Shown here in pieces: positions 1-5,893 of a stretch of DNA of 6,484 nucleotides. The position numbers and the translations under genes were made by a program. The stretch's first letter is position 1, and each line of letters begins with the position of its first letter. Under the pieces are notes generated by a model. It saw only the letters and a program-made list of their open reading frames with translations, did no database searches and was not told the DNA's origin. Origin of the DNA: Acidobacteriaceae bacterium (GTDB lineage: Bacteria > Acidobacteriota > Terriglobia > Terriglobales > SbA1); the NCBI GenBank assembly GCA_019237515.1, contig JAFAGX010000588.1, positions 1 through 6,484 on the forward strand, in the 5' to 3' direction.

Positions 1-1
1 T

Positions 2-1201
2 AACGGCAGTTCCTTCGTGACCAGCCCTGCTAGCAAAAGTATGATGACTAGCGCCGCTGGCTATTCCAACAGTTCGCCACTTTCTGTGTCGTCCAACGGG
101 ATGACAGTGGGTACAGGCATCCTGTGGGCATCCAGCCCCTATTCGGGCGACGCCAATCGCGGCATTGTTCCTGGCATCCTCCGGGCTTTCGATGCCGCTG
201 ATCTCTCGGCTGAGCTTTGGGACAGCAAGATGAATGCTAACCGCGACGACGTGGGCAACTATGCCAAGTTCGTGCCGCCCACCATTGCAAATGGTAAGGT
301 CTATCTGGCTACTTTCTCCAACCAGTTGCTGGTCTATGGTCTGTTGAATTCCGCTGCCATTGCGGATTTTAGTATTGCAGCGACGGCATTTTCGCCGGCG
401 TCAATCTCTTCCGGAGCTTCAGCCACTTCCACAGTCACGATCACTCCGTCGAACGGTTTGACAGGTACAATCAATTTTTCTCCGACAAGCTGCACCGGTC
501 TGCCGGCAGGAGCTACTTGTTCGTTTAATCCATCGTCAATAACACTTGGCAGTGCCCCAGTTGCCTCGACTCTTACGATCGCAACCACCGGGGTAACACC
601 AGCGGGCACGTTTGACGTGAACATCTCCGCCACCTCAGGCGCGATCTCGCACACTACGACAGTGACGCTTATTACAGTTCCGCCAAGTCAGATATCAGGT
701 TTTAGTCTTGGGGTTTCCCCAAACTCGGCTTCAGTCAACTCAGGCAGTTCGGCTAGATACACGATTTCGGCAGTACCTCAGAATGGCTTTGCTGGTGTTC
801 TTTCGCTGACCTGCTCCGTTCCATCGAATGCCAAACTTGGTTGTTCGTTTAACCCTACGTCAATCACACCAGGTGTGACGTCTACCCTGACCGTAACATC
901 CACGGCTTCTACTGTGACATTGCTTGTCCCGAATAAGACCAAACTGTTACTCGCGTACGCGCTGTCATTGGCATTCCTTCTCGTAACTTTTGTGAGATCT
1001 GAGGCTCACAGCCGCAGAGTAGGCAGATATCTGGTACTGATTGTCATGATTGCACTCGTGACAGGCTGCGGAGGCGGCAGTTCTTCGACACCGAGCACTG
1101 GTGGTGCTCCGGGGACGCCTGTCGGGAATTACAACGTTGTGGTTACTGGCACTTCGGGCTCCCTGACACAGAGCGTCAATGTTGCATTGACGGTGCAGTA
1201 A
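2..1201 (+). CDS. PQQ-like beta-propeller protein with two Ig-like domains and a membrane/lipobox C-terminus (5' truncated)
   Basis: The frame is open from base 2 with no stop. GTG at 17 is only an internal valine codon, so the true start lies outside the window. The first 115 or so visible residues (to about 355) resemble the last blades of a PQQ-type propeller: 'GILWASSP', 'GILRAFDA', 'KFVPPTIANGKVYLATFSN', then 'LLVYGLL'. Two Ig-like beta domains follow, at about 365-685 and 698-916. Each has a cysteine pair (SC...TCSF and TCS...GCSF) that could form a disulfide. Next come a hydrophobic helix (about 944-991), a basic loop (SRRVGR), a second helix, the lipobox-like LVTGC (Cys codon 1067-1069), a GGGSSS linker and a 28-residue beta tail ending at TAA. 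It is probably exported and membrane-attached, with its substrate unknown. No terminator is visible before marR. The propeller family is likely; any enzyme activity is not supported, because the catalytic part would lie upstream. Confidence 0.8.
   Translation, partial: NGSSFVTSPASKSMMTSAAGYSNSSPLSVSSNGMTVGTGILWASSPYSGDANRGIVPGILRAFDAADLSAELWDSKMNANRDDVGNYAKFVPPTIANGKVYLATFSNQLLVYGLLNSAAIADFSIAATAFSPASISSGASATSTVTITPSNGLTGTINFSPTSCTGLPAGATCSFNPSSITLGSAPVASTLTIATTGVTPAGTFDVNISATSGAISHTTTVTLITVPPSQISGFSLGVSPNSASVNSGSSARYTISAVPQNGFAGVLSLTCSVPSNAKLGCSFNPTSITPGVTSTLTVTSTASTVTLLVPNKTKLLLAYALSLAFLLVTFVRSEAHSRRVGRYLVLIVMIALVTGCGGGSSSTPSTGGAPGTPVGNYNVVVTGTSGSLTQSVNVALTVQ
917..1201 (+). other. C-terminal cassette: TM helix, basic loop, TM helix, lipobox-like Cys, final Ig strands
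   Basis: Read directly from the translation: hydrophobic LLLAYALSLAFLLVTFV, basic RSEAHSRRVGR, hydrophobic YLVLIVMIALVTG, Cys, then a Gly/Ser/Thr linker. The last 28 codons (1115-1198) align without gaps to the last 28 codons of the first Ig-like domain (596-679). Nine residues are identical, including the TSG core, and most others are conservative. The cassette therefore appears to sit inside the second Ig-like domain, ahead of its final strands. The same arrangement recurs at 5102-5374. Confidence 0.7.
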
Positions 1202-1288
1202 TGCTCCAAAACGGTAATCTGCCATACGTGAAAACAGCGCAAAGTACACCGCACGCCGCTGCGACTGGCCGCCAGCGAATTGGGCGTC

Positions 1289-1317
1289 TTGACAGTATTC
1301 GTTACAACGAATAATAT
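1289..1317 (+). promoter_or_regulatory. marR promoter (sigma-70 type)
   Basis: The -35 is a perfect TTGACA at 1289-1294. Exactly 17 bases later lies TAATAT (1312-1317, 4 of 6 to consensus). An overlapping AATAAT (1310-1315) matches 5 of 6 but with a 15-base spacer. Either choice puts the transcription start at about 1321-1325, on or beside the GTG start codon of marR. The mRNA would then be leaderless or nearly so. The 18-bp operator fills the spacer. Confidence 0.65.
1296..1313. promoter_or_regulatory. Putative MarR operator O1
   Basis: TATTCGTTACAACGAATA is a perfect 8+2+8 inverted repeat. It lies between the -35 and -10 of the marR promoter, where a bound dimer would block RNA polymerase. 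Its length and position fit MarR-family operators. A second copy precedes yceI (1804-1821). Assigning it to the adjacent MarR protein is inference from position and duplication. Confidence 0.75.
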
Positions 1318-1323
1318 GAGGCC

Positions 1324-1788
1324 GTGACTGAACGTTCTCACTCCGTAAACAAGAGGCGCGGCGCCCCATCTCTAGAAGAAGGTGTGTTTTTGGACCTGAT
1401 GCGCACATGTGATCTGCTGGCGCGCGGCCCCGCCCAGGTGCTCAAGACGGAGGGCTTGTCCGCCACGCAATACAACGTACTGCGGATTCTGCGTGGCGCG
1501 CCAGACGGATTAGCGTGCGGGGAGATTGCTAACCGCATGATTACACGTGATCCCGACGTCACCCGCTTGCTGGACCGATTAGAAAAACGGGAACTAATCT
1601 CGCGCAGCCGGGAAACTGGCGACCGGCGAACGGTAATGACGCGGATCACGCCAGAGGGACTCAGGCTGGTAGGCCGCCTTGATGAGCCCGTCCAAGAGAT
1701 GCATCGCAAACAGTTGGGCCATTTGGGCAAAGCGCAGATTCGGGCGTTGGCTGACTTGATGGCTGCCATGCGGATTGGAGTCGGCTAA
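1324..1788 (+). CDS. MarR-family winged helix-turn-helix transcriptional regulator
   Basis: This 154-residue protein has the usual MarR length. An N-terminal dimerisation helix (about 19-41, VFLDLMRTCDLLARGPAQVL) leads into LSATQYNVLRIL (45-56). The DNA-binding region is GEIANRMITRDPDVTRLLDRLEKREL (66-91), with recognition helix about 78-90 and wing GDRRT (99-103), followed by ITPEG (108-112). These are hallmarks of the family, which acts as dimeric cytoplasmic repressors released by phenolics, electrophiles or oxidants. Two cysteines (29 and 65) could allow redox sensing, but nothing proves it. The GTG start has no well-spaced Shine-Dalgarno: a GAGG lies only 2 bases upstream. The promoter places the transcript start at this codon, so leaderless translation is likely. 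In-frame GTG 1384 and ATG 1399 are alternatives, but they would cut into the N-terminal dimerisation helix. It likely represses itself and yceI-pirin through O1 and O2. Confidence 0.92.
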   Translation: MTERSHSVNKRRGAPSLEEGVFLDLMRTCDLLARGPAQVLKTEGLSATQYNVLRILRGAPDGLACGEIANRMITRDPDVTRLLDRLEKRELISRSRETGDRRTVMTRITPEGLRLVGRLDEPVQEMHRKQLGHLGKAQIRALADLMAAMRIGVG

Positions 1789-1803
1789 TTTTTTACTCTC
1801 CTT

Positions 1804-1821
1804 TATTTGTTGCAACGAATA
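1804..1821. promoter_or_regulatory. Putative MarR operator O2, upstream of yceI
   Basis: TATTTGTTGCAACGAATA differs from O1 at one base in the left half-site and at the 2-base centre. It lies 16 bases after the marR stop and 42 bases before the yceI ATG. The yceI promoter is not clear. TATCGT (1820-1825), or TTGCAA (1810-1815) with TCTAAA (1835-1840), are weak candidates, and each overlaps the site. The copy suggests that the same regulator controls yceI and probably pirin. Confidence 0.7.
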
Positions 1822-1862
1822 TCGTGGTAACGCATCTAAAGTAAGCAGAAAGGAGAACTACC

Positions 1863-2420
1863 ATGGCGACAGTGGCTGTACCGCAAACTTCAACGAGTAC
1901 CTGGAACCTTGACCCTGCTCATACTTCGGCCGAGTTCAAAGTGAAGCACATGATGATCTCGAACGTGAAAGGGAATTTTTCAAAGCTTTCTGGAACATTG
2001 GTTCGAAACGAAGCCGACCACACGAAGTCTCGAATTGAGGCAGTGATCGATGCCTCGTCCATCGAAACGCGCGATCCGCAGCGCGACGCGCACCTAAAAA
2101 GCGCCGATTTCTTCGATGTGGAGAAATTTCCGACGCTATCATTCAAGTCCACTCGCATTAGCACCGCAGGCGAGGGCGAACTGGCGGTAGAAGGGGACCT
2201 AACGATCCATGGCGTGACTCGCAAAGTTACGTTTTCGGTAGAAGGACCGACGCCGCCAAGCAAAGATCCATGGGGCAACACGCGAATTGGTGTCTCCGCT
2301 ACGACCAAAATCAATCGAAAGGATTTTGGGCTGACCTGGAACGCGGCGCTTGAAACCGGTGGAATCCTGGTCGGCGACGAGGTAACCATCACTCTGGATG
2401 TTCAGTTCGTGAGAGCCTAA
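1863..2420 (+). CDS. YceI-family protein, cytoplasmic form
   Basis: This 185-residue protein spans one complete YceI domain. Visible family motifs are WNLDPAHTSAEFKVKHM (14-30), VKGNF (35-39), the conserved stretch around RDAHLKSADFFDVEKFPTL (74-92), LTIHGVTRKVTF (113-124), and the C-terminal INRKDFGLTWN (150-160) with GDEVTITLDVQF. YceI proteins are lipocalin-like beta-barrels. A Thermus member binds polyisoprenoid lipid, and others respond to alkaline or other stress, so a lipid or quinone carrier role is possible here. Many relatives are exported, but this N-terminus (MATVAVPQTSTST) lacks a hydrophobic signal peptide, so it is probably cytoplasmic. An excellent Shine-Dalgarno, AAAGGAG at 1849-1855, ends 7 bases before the ATG. 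O2 lies upstream, and pirin follows after a 54-base gap containing a hairpin. Confidence 0.93.
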   Translation: MATVAVPQTSTSTWNLDPAHTSAEFKVKHMMISNVKGNFSKLSGTLVRNEADHTKSRIEAVIDASSIETRDPQRDAHLKSADFFDVEKFPTLSFKSTRISTAGEGELAVEGDLTIHGVTRKVTFSVEGPTPPSKDPWGNTRIGVSATTKINRKDFGLTWNAALETGGILVGDEVTITLDVQFVRA

Positions 2421-2428
2421 GTAATTCA

Positions 2429-2460
2429 CTCCGCACCGCGATTTTGAACGCCGTGCGGAG
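2429..2460 (+). other. Intercistronic hairpin between yceI and pirin
   Basis: CTCCGCAC (2429-2436) pairs perfectly with GTGCGGAG (2453-2460). After one C-C mismatch, GCG (2438-2440) pairs with CGC (2449-2451), leaving the loop ATTTTGAA. No T tract follows, so it is not a standard intrinsic terminator. It ends directly beside the pirin ribosome site (GAGG 2462-2465, 9 bases before the ATG). It could stabilise the upstream message, mark a processing site or tune pirin translation. Confidence 0.6.
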
Positions 2461-2474
2461 AGAGGAAAACAACT

Positions 2475-3380
2475 ATGTCACTTAGACCAATCAGGCAGAT
2501 TATTCAACCGAAGCCAACGATCGAAGGCGCCGGTGTCAAGTTGCAACGCGCCTTTGGCTTCGGGAAAACCAAAGACTTCGATCCGTTTCTGCTTCTAGAC
2601 GATTTTCGCAGCGATAATCCCGATGACTACCGGGCCGGATTTCCCTGGCATCCACACCGGGGGATCGAGACGATCACATACGTGCTAGCGGGAAGTGTCG
2701 AGCATGGCGATAGCCTGGGCAACAAAGGAAAGATGACGGCGGGCGATGTGCAGTGGATGACCGCGGGAAGCGGCATTCTGCATCAAGAGATGCCGAAAGG
2801 CGATGCCAAGGGCAGAATGCACGGGTTCCAATTGTGGGCAAACCTGCCGTCGTCATTAAAGATGACTGATCCCCGTTATCAGGATATTCCGTCTAGCGAA
2901 ATTCCTGAAGTCACTGATGATGACGGAACGCGGGTACGGGTGGTATGCGGGGAGTTCTGGGGCAAAAGGGGATCGGTTGAGGGGGTCGCGGCGGATCCGA
3001 ACTATCTGGACATCTCTGTACCGGCAGGCCAACGCAAGCGGCTGAAAGTAGAGACCACCAGAAATGCATTCGCCTATGTGTTCGCGGGGGCAGGCACGTT
3101 TCGCGACGCTTCGGATGCGCGTGCGGTCCTGACCGAGCAAGCTGCTGATCCGAATGCGCCGGCGCGATACGACGTCGGCAACCATTCCTTAGTCTTGTTT
3201 GATCGCGGCGATGAAATCACGGTGCAGGCTGGACCGGAGGGAATCCGTTTCCTGCTGGTCTCGGGTAAGCCGATCGAGGAACCGGTTGCCTGGTACGGGC
3301 CCATCGTCATGAACACGCAGGAGGAATTACGGCAAGCTGTTTCCGAACTGCAGAGCGGCAGTTTTATTAAGCATCGGTAA
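2475..3380 (+). CDS. Pirin-family bicupin protein
   Basis: This 301-residue protein is close to the usual pirin length (about 230-300). The N-terminal cupin carries FDPFLLLDDF (35-44), FPWHPHRGIETITYVLAG (56-73) and GDVQWMTAGSGILHQEMP (90-107). His59, His61, His103 and Glu105 match the 3-His/1-Glu iron site of characterised pirins (human H56, H58, H101, E103). The C-terminal cupin (about 175-260) is degenerate, as is normal, and the family ending EEPVAWYGPIVMNTQEEL is present. Known pirins include quercetin dioxygenases and redox-sensitive transcription cofactors; the substrate here cannot be told. The intact metal site favours an iron-dependent enzyme or sensor. The gene sits in the same direction as yceI and probably shares its transcript. 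A terminator-like hairpin follows 25 bases after the stop. Confidence 0.95.
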   Translation: MSLRPIRQIIQPKPTIEGAGVKLQRAFGFGKTKDFDPFLLLDDFRSDNPDDYRAGFPWHPHRGIETITYVLAGSVEHGDSLGNKGKMTAGDVQWMTAGSGILHQEMPKGDAKGRMHGFQLWANLPSSLKMTDPRYQDIPSSEIPEVTDDDGTRVRVVCGEFWGKRGSVEGVAADPNYLDISVPAGQRKRLKVETTRNAFAYVFAGAGTFRDASDARAVLTEQAADPNAPARYDVGNHSLVLFDRGDEITVQAGPEGIRFLLVSGKPIEEPVAWYGPIVMNTQEELRQAVSELQSGSFIKHR

Positions 3381-3405
3381 AGCGAAGTTCGTGGCAACAA
3401 GGTCC

Positions 3406-3457
3406 AGCGCGGCACGGGGAATGCCACCGGAAATTTCTCGGCCGCGCTCAGTTTTTT
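3406..3457 (+). terminator. Rho-independent terminator after pirin
   Basis: AGCGCGGC (3406-3413) pairs perfectly with GCCGCGCT (3441-3448). Three bases later a T6 tract runs from 3452 to 3457. The 27-base loop is long for a terminator, which lowers confidence. The position just after the pirin stop fits the end of the marR-yceI-pirin unit. Confidence 0.6.
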
Positions 3458-3796
3458 GCAATCACTGAACTGACTCACTTACGTGATCGCGAGGTCATCG
3501 GACAATTAAGGTGATTCGGCTTCAGGAGTTCGCGAATCCACGTCGAATTCAATCACACTGCACGCCAGATCCCTCGGCCTGCTGGTAAATGTGCAGGCTA
3601 CTCGGGATGACCGTGGTCGTGCGCGCGTCATGACTCAGCCAGGTCAAGAATTATCCCCACTGCACAGCAATAACTTGACAATCAAATTACAAGTGAAGCC
3701 CAACAAAACTAGCCTCTCCTCGATCCAATCACTAGGTGTCCAAAGCTAGCTCGAAAAAGCAGCGCACACCTCTTCAAAACGAAAAGGACGAGGAAA
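3458..3796. other. Gene-free intergenic region
   Basis: No convincing coding frame is visible in this stretch. It holds a small hairpin, GCCTGC-N10-GCAGGC (3577-3598), and a perfect TTGACA (3675-3680) without a matching -10. ACTTG (3673-3677) and CAAGT (3690-3694) form a weak 5-base inverted repeat around that TTGACA. AGGTGT (3734-3739) and ACACCT (3766-3771) could pair over a 26-base loop. The promoter of the 3797 gene should lie here but cannot be assigned. The ribosome site is AAGGA at 3784-3788, 8 bases before the ATG. Confidence 0.5.
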
Positions 3797-5374
3797 ATGA
3801 AAAAAATAGCTTTGAGCTTGTTTATCGGTCTGCTCGCAATTCCTGCATTGATGTGGGGACAGCAAAATGCTTATAAGCAGACCAACCTGGTGTCGAACGT
3901 ATCGGGTGTAGCCCATACGACCGACTCACAATTATCGAACCCATGGGGTGTGGCATTCGTCGCGGGACAGGACTTCTGGATCGCTAACAACAATGGCGGT
4001 ACGTCTACTCTGTATGACGCGCAAGGAAACAAAGATATGGGGCTGGTGGTGACCATTCCCGGCGCTTCACACAATCCTAACGGCAATTGCAGCCCCGGTT
4101 GTCCGACCGGCGTTGTCGCAAACGGCAACGGCAGCTACTTCGGCGGTGGTCAATTCATTTACGACACCGAAGACGGGATCTTCGCGGTGTGGACGGGCGC
4201 GAGCAACACCGCATCGGTCGCGTTCGATAACTCCGCCAGCGGCGCAGTCTACAAAGGCATGGCTGTGCTCAATGGCACCTTTCTCCTAGCCGCGAATTTC
4301 AATAGCGGCAAGGTGGACGTGCTGGATCGGAATTTCACTCTGACATCGTTAAGTGGCTCCTTTACCGATCCGCACCTCGCTGCCGGCTTGGCCCCACACG
4401 GTATCAGCGTGATTGGGAACCAAGTATTTGTTGCATATGCGATGCAGGACGCCGCGAAGCACGATTCGCAACCCGGCGCAGGTTTGGGGCAGGTTGACAT
4501 TTTCGATAGCAATGGCAACTTTGTGAGTACTTTCGTGGCGGGCGGGAAGTTGAATGCACCATGGGGCATAGTCGCAGCACCGGCGGGCTTCGGAGCTTTT
4601 CCGAATGCAATTCTGATCGGAAATTTTGGCGACGGCACAATCAACGCGTTCGACACGACCGGGAAATTTCTTGGTCAACTCAGTGATAGTTCCGGAAAGG
4701 CTCTGAGTAATCCAGGGCTTTGGGACCTGACATTCGGTGGCGGTGGATCTTCGGGGGATTCCGGCACGCTTTATATCACTGCTGGGGGCAGCAATCAGCC
4801 CAACTTTCCTTCAGGAGGAAGTACCACGGCTGTGTTCGCCAGCATTGTTCCGGCAGCGACGGTGGGAAGTCCTGATTTCTCGCTGAGCCTATCTTCCCAG
4901 AGTGCGACTGTGGCGCAGGGAGGGTCAGCGACTGTGATGGTCAGTGCGAGCGCCGTGGGTGGATTTAACGGGCCAATTGCGCTCTCCTGTTCCGCTCCGG
5001 CGGGTTTGAATTGCGCGTTCAGTTCAAACAGCATCTCCCCGGGATCAAGCACTGCGTCATCGACCTTGACGATAATGGCAGCGTCCACGCCGCCGCCGAC
5101 AGGCTACGTAGTGAGCGCGATGAGCACGCTTCTACCCGGCTTCGGAGTGCTTGGGACGGTCTTGGTTGGCCGGAGAAAGAAGCTGTTTACTCGTAAGAGT
5201 GTTCTGTGGCTGAGCCTCGCTCTGGTCATTCTGGTTTCACTGTTCGCGTTGGGATGCGGCGGAGGTTCGAGCAACAAGTCAATGAATCCCGCTGGAACCC
5301 AGGTTAACTTGATGGTCACTGGAACATCAGGCGCTATCAGCCATTCCAGCGTAGTGGCGGTCACCATTCAGTAG
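3797..5374 (+). CDS. Secreted TIGR03118-like beta-propeller protein with Ig-like domain and membrane/lipobox C-terminus
   Basis: A Sec signal peptide (MKKIALSLFIGLLAIPALMWG, about 1-21) is followed by a propeller-type domain (about 22-355). Its repeated motifs are LSNPWGVAF, FWIANNNGGTSTLY, APHGISVIGNQVFVAYA, LNAPWGIVAAP and NPGLWDLTFGG. The pattern matches my recollection of the uncharacterised TIGR03118 family, whose function is unknown and some of whose members occur with PEP-CTERM sorting. An Ig-like domain (about 360-430) has a Cys pair (LSCSAPAGLNCAF). After a PPP linker come a moderately hydrophobic helix (about 437-457), the basic stretch GRRKKLFTRK (458-467), a strong helix (468-485), lipobox-like FALGC (Cys487), GGGSS and a 28-residue beta tail. 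The tail contains TSGAISH, identical to a stretch in the first Ig domain of the gene at the left edge. It is likely anchored in the envelope. AAGGA precedes the ATG and a strong terminator follows. Confidence 0.88.
   Translation: MKKIALSLFIGLLAIPALMWGQQNAYKQTNLVSNVSGVAHTTDSQLSNPWGVAFVAGQDFWIANNNGGTSTLYDAQGNKDMGLVVTIPGASHNPNGNCSPGCPTGVVANGNGSYFGGGQFIYDTEDGIFAVWTGASNTASVAFDNSASGAVYKGMAVLNGTFLLAANFNSGKVDVLDRNFTLTSLSGSFTDPHLAAGLAPHGISVIGNQVFVAYAMQDAAKHDSQPGAGLGQVDIFDSNGNFVSTFVAGGKLNAPWGIVAAPAGFGAFPNAILIGNFGDGTINAFDTTGKFLGQLSDSSGKALSNPGLWDLTFGGGGSSGDSGTLYITAGGSNQPNFPSGGSTTAVFASIVPAATVGSPDFSLSLSSQSATVAQGGSATVMVSASAVGGFNGPIALSCSAPAGLNCAFSSNSISPGSSTASSTLTIMAASTPPPTGYVVSAMSTLLPGFGVLGTVLVGRRKKLFTRKSVLWLSLALVILVSLFALGCGGGSSNKSMNPAGTQVNLMVTGTSGAISHSSVVAVTIQ
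5102..5374 (+). other. Second copy of the split Ig-domain C-terminal cassette
   Basis: Residues 436-525 repeat the plan seen at 917-1201: hydrophobic segment, basic loop (GRRKKLFTRK), hydrophobic segment, Gly-Cys-Gly-Gly-Gly, polar linker, then 28 residues of beta-strand tail with VTGTSG. The Ig-like domain before it stops after TLTIMAAS without its usual closing strands, and the tail supplies sequence that looks like those strands. Confidence 0.68.
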
Positions 5375-5385
5375 AAACGAAGACG

Positions 5386-5419
5386 CGGCAGGGCGCAGGC
5401 TTTGGCGCCCTGCTGTTTT
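5386..5419 (+). terminator. Rho-independent terminator after the TIGR03118-like gene
   Basis: GCAGGGCGC (5388-5396) pairs with GCGCCCTGC (5405-5413) in a perfect 9-bp stem. A G-T wobble and a C-G pair extend it to 11 pairs from 5386 to 5415. The 8-base loop is AGGCTTTG. TTTTCACTTTT follows at once. It begins 11 bases after the stop codon. On the minus strand no T run follows, so it should act mainly on the plus-strand gene. Confidence 0.85.
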
Positions 5420-5480
5420 CACTTTTCCGTAGCGGCTAATTATGTTCGGAATCACCGATGCAATTCAGTACCGTCAGTCA

Positions 5481-5849
5481 CTAGGATTCAGTTATCGGTG
5501 GCCGGCTTGGACGAAGCACAAGCAGGGGTAAACCGACGGCTGTGAATATTGCTACGCCGAGAAGGTGATCCTGGCGAGCGCTGGCGTCGCGTAGTCCCAT
5601 AATTGCCATCACAAACGCGTGAGCGAAACTCGACCATGCGGCGAAGGCAATCAGGCTGCGGTGTGCCCATGGATTCCGCACTGAGAGCAGCAATAAAATA
5701 CCAAGAGTGATGTAAATGGCTCCCATCATGGCGTCGGTGTAGCCGGCCTGGTCGCGGTTCCAGAGGATCGAGGCGACCGGATAGATCGCGGCGGTGAAAA
5801 GCAGCCCGATAACCACGAGGGCGAATTGTAGCGCGCGTTCTCGTGACAT
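5481..5849 (-). CDS. Small four-helix membrane protein, DUF6632-like
   Basis: This 122-residue protein starts MSRERALQFALVV. The ATG at 5849-5847 is chosen because GGAGGA lies 6 bases upstream. The open frame extends 36 codons further, but that part is Cys/Ser-rich, overlaps the permease gene and lacks a ribosome site. Four hydrophobic helices are visible: ALQFALVVIGLLFTAAIYPV, AMMGAIYITLGILLLLSV, SLIAFAAWSSFAHAFVMAIM and LLGVAIFTAVGLPLLVL. The motifs NPWAHRSLIAFAAWSSFAHA and DHLLGV match my memory of the uncharacterised DUF6632 family; that name is from recall and could be wrong. It follows the ABC permease gene by 37 bases in the same direction, so co-transcription is plausible. No function can be assigned. 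Confidence 0.8.
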   Translation of the reverse strand: MSRERALQFALVVIGLLFTAAIYPVASILWNRDQAGYTDAMMGAIYITLGILLLLSVRNPWAHRSLIAFAAWSSFAHAFVMAIMGLRDASARQDHLLGVAIFTAVGLPLLVLRPSRPPITES

Positions 5850-5855
5850 TCTGGA

Positions 5856-5861
5856 TCCTCC
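5856..5861 (-). promoter_or_regulatory. Ribosome binding site fixing the DUF6632-like start
   Basis: Read on the minus strand, GGAGGA is a near-perfect Shine-Dalgarno, 6 bases before the ATG at 5849. It decides the start against a longer open frame beginning at 5957. Confidence 0.85.
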
Positions 5862-5869
5862 ATCAGACA

Positions 5870-5893
5870 AATTTAGATGCGCGCATCTAGATT
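5870..5893. repeat. 24-bp palindrome over the permease stop codon
   Basis: The core TAGATGCGCGCATCTA (5874-5889) is a perfect 16-bp palindrome. Beyond one mismatched pair (5873/5890), three more pairs (5870-5872 with 5891-5893) extend it to 24 bp. It contains the TAG stop of the permease gene (5889-5887) and ends 8 bases from the ribosome site of the next gene. It could be an operator or an intercistronic RNA hairpin. No T tract follows on the minus strand, so a terminator is less likely. Confidence 0.7.

Noticed and set aside
1257..1277. CGCTG...CAGCG hairpin as terminator of the first gene
   Set aside because: The stem is only 5 bp with no T tract after it.
1316..1327. ATG at 1316 as the marR start
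   Set aside because: It is out of frame with marR and reaches TGA after three codons.
965..1408. Minus-strand open frame of 147 codons spanning the end of the first gene and the start of marR
   Set aside because: It runs antisense to two well-supported genes, has no recognisable domain, is rich in Arg, Ser, Cys and His as shadow frames often are, and would cross the marR promoter.
1789..1794. T6 tract right after the marR stop as a terminator
   Set aside because: No stem longer than about 3 bp precedes it; read-through into yceI remains possible.
1819..1836. A third MarR operator immediately after O2
   Set aside because: Only the right half (AACGCATC, 6 of 8) resembles the motif; the left half matches at 4 of 8, near chance.
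3675..3680. TTGACA as the -35 of the TIGR03118-like gene
   Set aside because: Nothing resembling TATAAT occurs 15-19 bases downstream; that stretch reads AAGCCCAACA.
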